Origin: Bacteroidales bacterium
Lineage (GTDB): Bacteria > Bacteroidota > Bacteroidia > Bacteroidales > WCHB1-69
NCBI GenBank assembly: GCA_017525245.1
Contig: JAFXTE010000090.1
Span: forward strand, 1-36,272
Direction of reading: 5' to 3'
DNA: 36,272 bases
Shown here: positions 1-6,468 of the stretch, in pieces
Position numbering within the stretch: the stretch's first letter is position 1
Layout of the letters: each line of letters opens with the position of its first letter
Position numbers and translations under genes: made by a program
Notes under the pieces: model-generated
Told to the model about the DNA's origin: nothing
What the model saw: the letters and a program-made list of their open reading frames with translations, nothing else
Databases searched by the model: none

Positions 1-515
1 TCACGTGGAAGTACCCGGGCTGCATCCTCAAGGGCGACAACAGCGTGGGCGAGTTCTACTCCGTGGCCGTCACCAACAACTACCAGCAGGCCGACACGGG
101 CACGAAGATGATCCACTTGGGCCGCAACACCCGCAGCTTGATCGTCTCCAAGGGCATCTCCGCGGGCCACAGCCAGAACAGCTACCGCGGACTCGTGCGC
201 GTGGATAAGAACGCCGAGAACGCCCGCAACTTCTCGCAATGCGACTCGCTGCTGATGGGCGACAAGTGCGGCGCGCACACCTGGCCCGACCTGCAGTGCG
301 CCAACTCGTCTTCAGTACTGGAGCACGAGGCCACCACTTCGAAGATCTCCGACGACCAGCTCTTCTACTGCCAGCAGCGCGGCATCGACCAGGAGAACGC
401 CGTGAGCCTCATCGTCAACGGCTACGCCAAGGAGGTGCTCAGCAAGCTGCCGATGGAGTTCGCCGTCGAGGCGCAGAAACTGCTGAGCCTGACGCTGTCG
501 GGGAGCGTGGGGTGA
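1..515 (+). CDS. sufB: SufB, Fe-S cluster assembly scaffold (3' part only)
   Basis: This is the C-terminal part, about 170 residues, of SufB. SufB is the scaffold subunit of the SufBCD complex that builds Fe-S clusters in the cytoplasm. The 5' end lies outside the window; the open frame starts at base 3. The right-handed beta-helix core characteristic of the family is recognisable, with [20 protein letters not shown] followed by [16 protein letters not shown] and a segment reading [17 protein letters not shown]. The C-terminus ([19 protein letters not shown]) is that of a complete SufB. In many bacteria sufC and sufD follow sufB directly; here the next gene, dnaE, converges only 34 bases away, so sufB is the last gene of its unit or stands alone. 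The identification is secure. Confidence 0.95.
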   Translation, partial: TWKYPGCILKGDNSVGEFYSVAVTNNYQQADTGTKMIHLGRNTRSLIVSKGISAGHSQNSYRGLVRVDKNAENARNFSQCDSLLMGDKCGAHTWPDLQCANSSSVLEHEATTSKISDDQLFYCQQRGIDQENAVSLIVNGYAKEVLSKLPMEFAVEAQKLLSLTLSGSVG

Positions 516-549
516 AACATAGAAACGCAACTATTGTCTTATCACATCA

Positions 550-3500
550 TCACCCCTCCAACACCATCTTATACTCCGCCGGCAACGAGAAGTTATGCAC
601 GAACTTCTCGGGATCGACCTTCGCGGCGAAGTTAAAGAAGTCGGTGTAGAACACCTTGCCTTTTTCGTAAATGCGGATGTTGAACGGGGTCTTGCCGGAA
701 TATTTGTCCAACATATCCTTGATTTGCAGGGCTAACGCGCCGGTAATGTCCCCCAATTGCAGCTGCAGCTGCACCCCCTTGCACATCTTCTCATAGACCT
801 CGTTCAACGGATAGATATAGACGGGATTGATGTCGTAACGCACCACTTCCTGCTGGGTGACCTTGTCTTTCCACGAGTTCTGCTTCACGGAGGCATTGAC
901 GAAAATGCGGTTGCCAACCTTCAGCAGCCACTCGTATTTCTCGAAGTTGGAGCCGCGCAGGAACCAGGTCCAAGTACCATTGTAATCCTCCAGAACCACT
1001 TTGCCGTAAGGATTACCCGTTTTGCTCACCCCGCTCATGACGCTGCTCACGATGCCCGCGAACATCAACCCTTTGCCGCCCTGCACCGTGTGGGAAAGGA
1101 AATCCGTGTCATCCAACTGCGAAAGCTCCGTATTCGAAAAACTGTCGATAATCACCTGGTACTCTTTCAGCGGATGACCCGAAATGAAGAATCCCGCCAC
1201 CTCTTTTTCGTATTTAAGCTGGTCGTAGTAGTTCCACGGGTCACACTGCGGGAAGGTGAAAGAATCCTCCACCGCACCGCCGCCATCACCCGACATCTCC
1301 GCGAACATGTCTATCTGCGAAGCGTTTTTCTCCTTGGCGGTGGCTCTTGAAATGAGCAGGTCAATGGTGTTGCGGCCTTTGTCGTTGACAATGAAATACT
1401 GCGCCCGGTGGACATCGGGGAAACAGTCGAACGCGCCGGCGTAGGCCAAGGATTCGAGACAGCGCTTGTTGCAGCTGCCGAGGTTCACCCGCTCGAAGAA
1501 GTCCATGATGCTGGTGTATGGTCCGTGGGCGTTGCGCTCCTCCACGATGCTGCTCGCCGCACTGAAGCCGACACCCTTCAACGCCGCCAGACCGAAACGG
1601 ATATCGCCGTCTTTGTTGACGGTGAACGTCTCGTCGGACTCGTTGATATCCGGCCCCTTGACGGTGATGCCGCTCTTCTGGCAGTCGTCGATGAAAACGG
1701 TGATCTTCTTGATGTCCGTGACGCTGTTCGTCAAGTTGGCGGCCATGAACTCGGCGCGGTAATGCGCTTTGAGATAGGCGGTTTGGTAGGCGACCCACGA
1801 GTAGCAGGTGGCGTGGGACTTGTTGAAGGCGTAGGAGGCGAACTTCTCCCAGTCTGCCCAGATCTTCTCCAACGTTTTCTCGTCGTGACCGTTGGCCTTG
1901 CCGCCATCGATAAACTTGGGTTTCAACGCATCCAGCTTGTCTTTCAGCTTCTTACCCATCGCCTTACGCAACGTATCGGACTCGCCACGGGTGAAGTTGG
2001 CCAACAAACGCGACAGTAACATCACCTGCTCTTGATAGACGGTGATGCCGTACGTGTCCTTCAGGTATTTCTCCATCACGGGAATGTCATAAACGATAGG
2101 CTCGCGACCCTGTTTGCGGTCGATGAACTGCGGAATGTAGTCCATGGGACCAGGGCGGTAGAGTGCGTTCATAGCGATAAGATCCTCAAACGTAGAGGGT
2201 TGCAGCTCGCGCAAGTACTTCTGCATACCGCCGGATTCAAACTGGAACGTACCCACCGTGTCGCCGTCGCAGAAGAGCTGGTACGTAAGCGGGTCGTCCA
2301 ACGGTATATGGTCAATGTCTATGTCTATTCCTTTGGATTTCTTGATGTTGGAGATGGCCTCCTTGAGGATGGTAAGGGTGGAGAGCCCGAGGAAGTCCAT
2401 CTTGATGAGTCCCACATCCTCAATGACCGAACCTTCGTACTGCGTGACGATGATGTCCTCTTTCGCTTCTTTGTCCTCCACGGTGGAAAGCGGGGCGAAC
2501 TTGGTGAGGTCGTCGGCGCCGATGATGACACCGCAAGCGTGGATACCCACCTGACGCACTGTGCCTTCCAGCTGGGAGGCGTAGTCGATGATGTCATGAA
2601 GTTTCGGATTGCCATCGTAGGCGGCCTTGAACTCCGGCACATTCGCCAGACAGTTCTTGATGTTCACCTTCGGGGCCTTGTGCGTTTTCGGGTCTTCCGG
2701 CAGCTTGACCGGAATCATCTTGGTGAGCCGGTCCGACTCGGGGATGGGCAGGTCGTGCACGCGGGCCACGTCCTTCAAGCTCGATTTGGTGGCCATGGTG
2801 CCGTAGGTGATGATGTGCGCCACCTTCTCCTTGCCGTATTTTTGGATAATCCAGTTGAGAATCTTATAACGTCCCTCATCATCGAAATCAACATCGATAT
2901 CGGGAAGGGAAATACGGTCGGGGTTGAGGAAACGCTCGAACAGAAGGTCGTATTTGAGCGGATCCACATCGGTGATTCTCAAGCAGTAGGCGACCACCGA
3001 TCCGGCAGCGGAACCACGTCCCGGACCCACGGAGACGCCCATTTTGCGGGCCGCCGCGATGAAGTCCTGCACGATGAGGAAGTAACCCGGGAAACCCATG
3101 TTGCGCATCACGCTCAACTCGAACTCGATGCGTTCGAGGATTTCGGGATCCACGGGATCGCCGTAACGCTGCACAGCACCTTCCATGGTCAGCTTTTTCA
3201 GGTAGTCGGCTTCCAATTTGATACGATAGACGCGCTCCAGACCGCCCAGCTTCTCGATGCGGCCTTCCCCACCCTCTCCACTCTCGAACTCGGCACGGAG
3301 ATCTTCTTCTGAAAAACGCTGCTTGTAGCTCTCCACCGTTCCGAACTCCTCGGGAATCTCGAACATCGGCATAATGGGGGCGTGTTTCAGCGCGTATGTC
3401 TCCACTTTATCGACAATCTCCTGCGTGTTGGCCAACGCCTCGGGCACATCCTCGAAGATGGCGGCCATCTCCTCAGGAGTCTTCAGCCACTCCTGCTTGG

Positions 3501-4374
3501 TGTAGTGCATACGGTCGGTGTCATCAAATTTCTTGCCCGTGCTGAGACAAATCAGCCGGTCGTGCGCCTCGCCATCCTCCTCGTTCACAAAGTGGACGTC
3601 GTTCGTGGCAATCACTTTCGTGTCGGTCTCCGCCGCCAGCCGCAAAATCCCTTCGTTGGCAACTTTCTGCTGCTCATAGACGCTACGGTCTCCTCCCGGC
3701 TTGTCCGTCTTATGTCTCTGTAATTCAAGATAGTAGTCATCACCAAAGATGCTTTTGAACCACATCACCGCCTCTTTGGCTTTTTCGTAATTGCCATCGG
3801 TGATGTTTTTCGGCACCTCGCCGGCGAGACATGCGGAGGAGACAATCAACCCCTCATGATACTCCTCCAAAAGGGCACGGTCGATGCGCGGACGGTAGTA
3901 TTTGCCGTCAATCCACGCCAGTGAAATAATCTTGCAAAGGTTGTGATAACCTATCTCATTCTTGGCCAGTAGAATCAGGTGGTAACCGCTGCCGTTCTCC
4001 TTATGCTCATGCACCAGACGGCTGCCCTCCGGATTCGTATTCGTCTTACGCGCCACGTATGCCTCGCAACCGAAAATCGGTTTGAAGATTTTCTGTTTCA
4101 AATCCGATATTTTCTGCTGACAATCCGCGATTTCCGCTTCATCCGTCAACTCACCCAGCTGCTTTTCCAACGTCTTGATTTCATCCTTCACCTTCCCATT
4201 CTTTTTGCTGACCACATCGGAAAACTCCTTGATGCCGTACATCACTCCGTGGTCCGTGATGGCTAAGGAATTCATGCCGTTGGCAAGGCATTTGTCCACC
4301 AAAGCGGTGATGTCGGACATGCCGTCCAGAATAGAATACTGCGTATGCACATGAAGGTGTGTAAACTTGCTCAT
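550..4374 (-). CDS. dnaE: DNA polymerase III alpha subunit
   Basis: The product is the 1274-residue catalytic alpha subunit of the replicative polymerase, DnaE type. It opens with a PHP domain (residues 1 to about 340, beginning FTHLHVHTQYSILDG). PHP metal-ligand positions look intact: HVH, TDHG, CEAYV, SSACLAG and TNDVHF. The polymerase palm follows, with GPGRGSAAGSVVAY and the catalytic aspartates of PDIDVDF near residue 493. A helix-hairpin-helix-like region (FGLAALKGVG) and an OB-fold region (about residues 1050-1130) come last. The ATG at 4374 is preferred over a TTG two codons upstream because it gives the normal start MSKFTHLHVH. A TATTTTTGC promoter box lies 45 bases upstream. The gene converges with sufB. 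Confidence 0.97.
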   Translation of the reverse strand: MSKFTHLHVHTQYSILDGMSDITALVDKCLANGMNSLAITDHGVMYGIKEFSDVVSKKNGKVKDEIKTLEKQLGELTDEAEIADCQQKISDLKQKIFKPIFGCEAYVARKTNTNPEGSRLVHEHKENGSGYHLILLAKNEIGYHNLCKIISLAWIDGKYYRPRIDRALLEEYHEGLIVSSACLAGEVPKNITDGNYEKAKEAVMWFKSIFGDDYYLELQRHKTDKPGGDRSVYEQQKVANEGILRLAAETDTKVIATNDVHFVNEEDGEAHDRLICLSTGKKFDDTDRMHYTKQEWLKTPEEMAAIFEDVPEALANTQEIVDKVETYALKHAPIMPMFEIPEEFGTVESYKQRFSEEDLRAEFESGEGGEGRIEKLGGLERVYRIKLEADYLKKLTMEGAVQRYGDPVDPEILERIEFELSVMRNMGFPGYFLIVQDFIAAARKMGVSVGPGRGSAAGSVVAYCLRITDVDPLKYDLLFERFLNPDRISLPDIDVDFDDEGRYKILNWIIQKYGKEKVAHIITYGTMATKSSLKDVARVHDLPIPESDRLTKMIPVKLPEDPKTHKAPKVNIKNCLANVPEFKAAYDGNPKLHDIIDYASQLEGTVRQVGIHACGVIIGADDLTKFAPLSTVEDKEAKEDIIVTQYEGSVIEDVGLIKMDFLGLSTLTILKEAISNIKKSKGIDIDIDHIPLDDPLTYQLFCDGDTVGTFQFESGGMQKYLRELQPSTFEDLIAMNALYRPGPMDYIPQFIDRKQGREPIVYDIPVMEKYLKDTYGITVYQEQVMLLSRLLANFTRGESDTLRKAMGKKLKDKLDALKPKFIDGGKANGHDEKTLEKIWADWEKFASYAFNKSHATCYSWVAYQTAYLKAHYRAEFMAANLTNSVTDIKKITVFIDDCQKSGITVKGPDINESDETFTVNKDGDIRFGLAALKGVGFSAASSIVEERNAHGPYTSIMDFFERVNLGSCNKRCLESLAYAGAFDCFPDVHRAQYFIVNDKGRNTIDLLISRATAKEKNASQIDMFAEMSGDGGGAVEDSFTFPQCDPWNYYDQLKYEKEVAGFFISGHPLKEYQVIIDSFSNTELSQLDDTDFLSHTVQGGKGLMFAGIVSSVMSGVSKTGNPYGKVVLEDYNGTWTWFLRGSNFEKYEWLLKVGNRIFVNASVKQNSWKDKVTQQEVVRYDINPVYIYPLNEVYEKMCKGVQLQLQLGDITGALALQIKDMLDKYSGKTPFNIRIYEKGKVFYTDFFNFAAKVDPEKFVHNFSLPAEYKMVLEG

Positions 4375-4418
4375 AGTCAATGGTTTTTATTTGTAAGAAG
4401 GACAAAATCCGTGAAAAA

Positions 4419-4427
4419 GCAAAAATA
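4419..4427 (-). promoter_or_regulatory. Promoter -7 box for dnaE
   Basis: On the minus strand the sequence TATTTTTGC matches the Bacteroidota TAnnTTTG element and lies 45 bases before the dnaE ATG. No TTG box is evident at the expected distance upstream. Assignment is by motif and position only. Confidence 0.55.
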
Positions 4428-4509
4428 CACTTTTTAACGAAGGGTGAGGTGGTATGACGACATAGAAAAAAAAATAAAATTTTTTATTAATCTAAATCAA
4501 AAAAAATTA

Positions 4510-4518
4510 TATCTTTGC
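4510..4518 (+). promoter_or_regulatory. Promoter -7 box for the 29-residue basic ORF
   Basis: TATCTTTGC matches TAnnTTTG and lies 22 bases before the ATG at 4541. The preceding tract is extremely A/T rich and has no clear TTG. The box diverges from the dnaE promoter, about 80 bases away, so the interval 4428-4509 carries both upstream regions. Confidence 0.6.
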
Positions 4519-4540
4519 CGCATCATATAATTAAAGAATT

Positions 4541-4630
4541 ATGGCACCAAAGAAAGCAAAAAAAGAACACAAAAAAACATCGGGAAGAAAGAGCAAAAAA
4601 AACAGAAAAGCAAGATTCATAGGCATTTAA
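4541..4630 (+). CDS. Small, very basic protein of 29 residues, unrecognised
   Basis: A short frame with ATG and TAA encodes 29 residues, 13 of them Lys or Arg. It begins MAPKKAKKEHKK and ends NRKARFIGI. A good Bacteroidota promoter box ends 22 bases upstream, giving an expected leader of about 15 bases, which is why this is listed despite its size. Small basic proteins of this kind are either ribosome-associated (compare the bTHX peptide of Thermus and Bacteroidota) or nucleic-acid binding, but the sequence does not show a clear THX motif and no function is claimed. No terminator was seen behind it. The A-rich composition could produce such a frame by chance, so confidence is moderate. Confidence 0.5.
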   Translation: MAPKKAKKEHKKTSGRKSKKNRKARFIGI

Positions 4631-4785
4631 AAAGGATGATTCCACAACGACGAATCTATATTCAACCTCGGCTAATCATAATTTCACATGCGTCACAACA
4701 TGCTAGATCAATAGGTGTTAGATTTGACTCTTAAGACGTTGGAGTGATTTTACTGGCCACGGCTGAAAGACGCGGCCGAAGCCCA

Positions 4786-4834
4786 ATTCCCCTTCTATTT
4801 TAGAAGGGGTGCCCGAAGGGCGGGGTAGTAATAT
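4786..4834 (+). repeat. Left 49-bp inverted repeat of the DUF559 unit
   Basis: This is the inverted partner of 5351-5399, with one mismatch in 49. It contains the hairpin CCCCTTCTA-TTT-TAGAAGGGG followed by GCCC-GAA-GGGC. A possible GTG start of the nuclease (4809) lies inside it. Confidence 0.9.
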
Positions 4835-4859
4835 AGACATCAAAATTCTTTGTGAATCA

Positions 4860-5276
4860 ATGACAATCATCAACGGCATCAGAATAAAAGACCGCTACGT
4901 CCACAATCTCCCTGAAAATAGAGAGTTGCTGAGTTACGCACGTAAAAATCGCAAAGCTGGCAATATGGCCGAAATCGCGTTTTGGAAACAAGTACACAAA
5001 AAAATCTTCCACGGGCTTGATTTTGACAGACAAAAAGTCATAGGCAACTATATCGTTGACTTTTTCGTGAAAAAACTTGGACTTGTAGTCGAGATCGACG
5101 GTGGTTCTCACAATGACAAAGCAGACTATGACGCCCGACGAGACAAATATCTGGAAAAATTTGGACTTAAAGTCTTCCACACGACAGATTTTGATGTACT
5201 ACAGCATGTGAAATTAGTGTTGGCGGATTTAAGGAAATACATAATTGAAAATTATGAGCATGAGGATCTCAAATAG
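4860..5276 (+). CDS. DUF559 family PD-(D/E)XK-like endonuclease
   Basis: The product is a small single-domain protein of the DUF559 family, related in fold to very-short-patch-repair (Vsr) endonucleases and other PD-(D/E)XK nucleases. From the ATG at 4860 it has 138 residues. Recognisable pieces are YARKNRKAGNMAEIAFWKQV, FDRQKVIGNYIVDFF with a likely catalytic Asp, and LVVEIDGGSHNDKADYDARR with Glu and Asp at the active-site strand, then YLEKFGLKVFHTTDFDV. The frame stays open upstream to a GTG at 4809 that lies inside the left inverted repeat, which would add 17 residues; ATG 4860 is preferred because the extra residues are encoded by repeat DNA. It is enclosed by the inverted repeats and followed by a decayed copy of its own tail. 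The family has no established cellular role known to me. Confidence 0.82.
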   Translation: MTIINGIRIKDRYVHNLPENRELLSYARKNRKAGNMAEIAFWKQVHKKIFHGLDFDRQKVIGNYIVDFFVKKLGLVVEIDGGSHNDKADYDARRDKYLEKFGLKVFHTTDFDVLQHVKLVLADLRKYIIENYEHEDLK

Positions 5277-5278
5277 GG

Positions 5279-5344
5279 GAAGTCTTCATGCAAGACTAAG
5301 CAGACGTACTGCAACACGTCCTTGAATATTACAAGGAATACTGA
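5279..5344 (+). pseudogene. Decayed second copy of the DUF559 gene tail
   Basis: Directly after the nuclease stop codon, the frame reads EVFMQD, a stop, then ADVLQHVLEYYKEY and a stop. It aligns codon for codon, without gaps, with KVFHTTDFDVLQHV of the intact gene (5169-5210): 8 of 14 positions are identical, including all six of DVLQHV. Synonymous third-base changes (GTA CTA CAG CAT GTG against GTA CTG CAA CAC GTC) show that this is an old protein-coding duplicate rather than a recent slip. It ends 6 bases before the right inverted repeat. Confidence 0.65.
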
Positions 5345-5350
5345 TATTTA

Positions 5351-5399
5351 ATATTACTACCCCGCCCTACGGGCACCCCTTCTAAAATAGAAGGGGAAT
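5351..5399 (-). repeat. Right 49-bp inverted repeat of the DUF559 unit
   Basis: This is the inverted partner of 4786-4834. The one difference is in the loop of the small hairpin (GCCC-TAC-GGGC here, GCCC-GAA-GGGC on the left), so the stem is preserved. A further perfect hairpin, CGGCAC-TGTA-GTGCCG, lies just outside at 5410-5425. Confidence 0.9.
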
Positions 5400-5511
5400 A
5401 CTCCCGCATCGGCACTGTAGTGCCGTGGACAGTAATTGAGTGCAGACGAGTGACTTGGCACTTCTATAATATAATCGTAACCTACTCGCTGAAGCAAATT
5501 GACTCACAAAA

Positions 5512-6306
5512 TCAAAGCTGTTTCCGAAGCTCCTTCACATCCAGAAATAGTCTATTGTAATCGGGAGCATAGCGTTGGGCTTGACGGCTGAACAACGCTA
5601 AAAACTCAACGTTCTTGTGCTTTTCGAAAAGCGTAGAAACGGAAATATCCTTCAGATAATAATGATGGTTCATCGCCTCGCTCACAACCTTCTGAATGGC
5701 TGTTTTGTACCCTTTTTCATCCTTCACAATGCCCGACTTGTTCAGAAAGGAGGGGCCCGCCTCAAACTGTGGCTTGATCAGGAACATCATCTGTCCATCT
5801 GGTCTCAAAAAAGGATCAATATAGGGGATTATATAGGTCAATGAAATGAATGAGACATCGGAAACAATGAAATCAAATTTCTGATTGTCAACATCTCCTA
5901 TTGTAAGTTCACGAAAGTCCTTGTTTTCAAAGACCGTCACGTTGGGATGATTCCGCAACTGCTCTACCAATTGGGCCGTGCCCACATCGACAGTGGTGAC
6001 CGATGCGGCGCCATGCTGCAAGGCGCAGTCCGTGAAACCGCCCGTGGAAGCCCCGATGTCCAACACCGTCTTCCCCGCAAAATCCAAGCCGAAATCCTTT
6101 ATCGCTTTCTCCAACTTCAACCCGCCCATGCTGACATACTTATTGAAAAGGTCTATCACCTCCACACGCATCGACTCTGTGATGTCCATGGACGCTTTCG
6201 TCACGATACGCCCGTCCACCATCACCGTCTCGTGCTTGATGGCGGTCTGCGCCTTCTCCCGCGAGGGGAAGAAGTTGTTGTCGGTAAGGAATTTGTCTAA
6301 TCGCAT
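5512..6306 (-). CDS. tlyA: TlyA-family rRNA 2'-O-methyltransferase
   Basis: The 264-residue product combines an N-terminal S4 RNA-binding domain (residues 1-60, starting MRLDKFLTDN) with a Rossmann-fold FtsJ-like methyltransferase. The SAM-binding loop DIGASTGGFTDC spans residues 83-94. Further motifs are TTVDVGTAQL and FIVSDVSFISL, and a catalytic-type lysine lies in LIKPQFEAG. In mycobacteria TlyA methylates ribose in 16S and 23S rRNA; related proteins are often annotated as hemolysin. Length and domain order are normal. The gene lies 158 bases downstream of ftsK on the same strand; no separate promoter box was found, so it may be read from the ftsK unit. The gap is filled by short AGACGTA-type repeats. 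Confidence 0.93.
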   Translation of the reverse strand: MRLDKFLTDNNFFPSREKAQTAIKHETVMVDGRIVTKASMDITESMRVEVIDLFNKYVSMGGLKLEKAIKDFGLDFAGKTVLDIGASTGGFTDCALQHGAASVTTVDVGTAQLVEQLRNHPNVTVFENKDFRELTIGDVDNQKFDFIVSDVSFISLTYIIPYIDPFLRPDGQMMFLIKPQFEAGPSFLNKSGIVKDEKGYKTAIQKVVSEAMNHHYYLKDISVSTLFEKHKNVEFLALFSRQAQRYAPDYNRLFLDVKELRKQL

Positions 6307-6314
6307 AATAAAGA

Positions 6315-6346
6315 TGTTAGACTTGAGACGTAAGACGTGAGACTTT
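6315..6346. repeat. AGACGTA/AGACTTG-type heptad repeats upstream of tlyA
   Basis: The tract runs TTAGACTTGAGACGTAAGACG and onward with variants of a 7-base word (AGACTTG, AGACGTA, AGACGTG). The same words occur at 6436-6468, 30924-30952 and, as the complementary word, 30991-31009. Confidence 0.75.
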
Positions 6347-6435
6347 GGGGGCCTACGGTTGTGTCTTGTAATTCGGCAAAAAGTTCTTCGTATTTCATTT
6401 CTTCCTCTAATCGTTTATTCTAATACTCCTTTTAT

Positions 6436-6468
6436 CTCACATCCTACGTCTCACGTCTTACGTCTTAC
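6436..6468. repeat. Heptad repeats (ACGTCTC/ACGTCTT) at the ftsK stop codon
   Basis: This is the inverted form of the 6315-6346 tract, with the words TACGTCTC, ACGTCTT and ACGTCTT. It runs into the ftsK stop codon at 6465-6467. Together the two tracts make an imperfect inverted pair in the ftsK-tlyA gap. Confidence 0.75.

Larger units (their letters stand above)
4750..5435. mobile_element. Candidate mobile element: DUF559 gene enclosed by structured inverted repeats
   Basis: The ends of this roughly 690-bp unit are inverted copies of each other. The inner 49 bases match at 48 of 49 positions (4786-4834 against 5351-5399). After an identical 22-base spacer on each side comes a second matching block of 14 bases with one mismatch (4750-4763 against 5422-5435). 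Each end can form the same hairpins: a CCCCTTCTA/TAGAAGGGG stem with a TTT loop, a GCCC/GGGC stem with a three-base loop, and an outer CGGC/GCCG stem. The only intact gene inside is the DUF559 nuclease. No target-site duplication is visible. It does not look like a standard insertion sequence; mobility is inferred. Confidence 0.6.

Noticed and set aside
757-3723. Long plus-strand frames opposite dnaE (up to 426 residues)
   Set aside because: These are antisense shadows of a well-conserved coding gene; none shows family motifs or a promoter.
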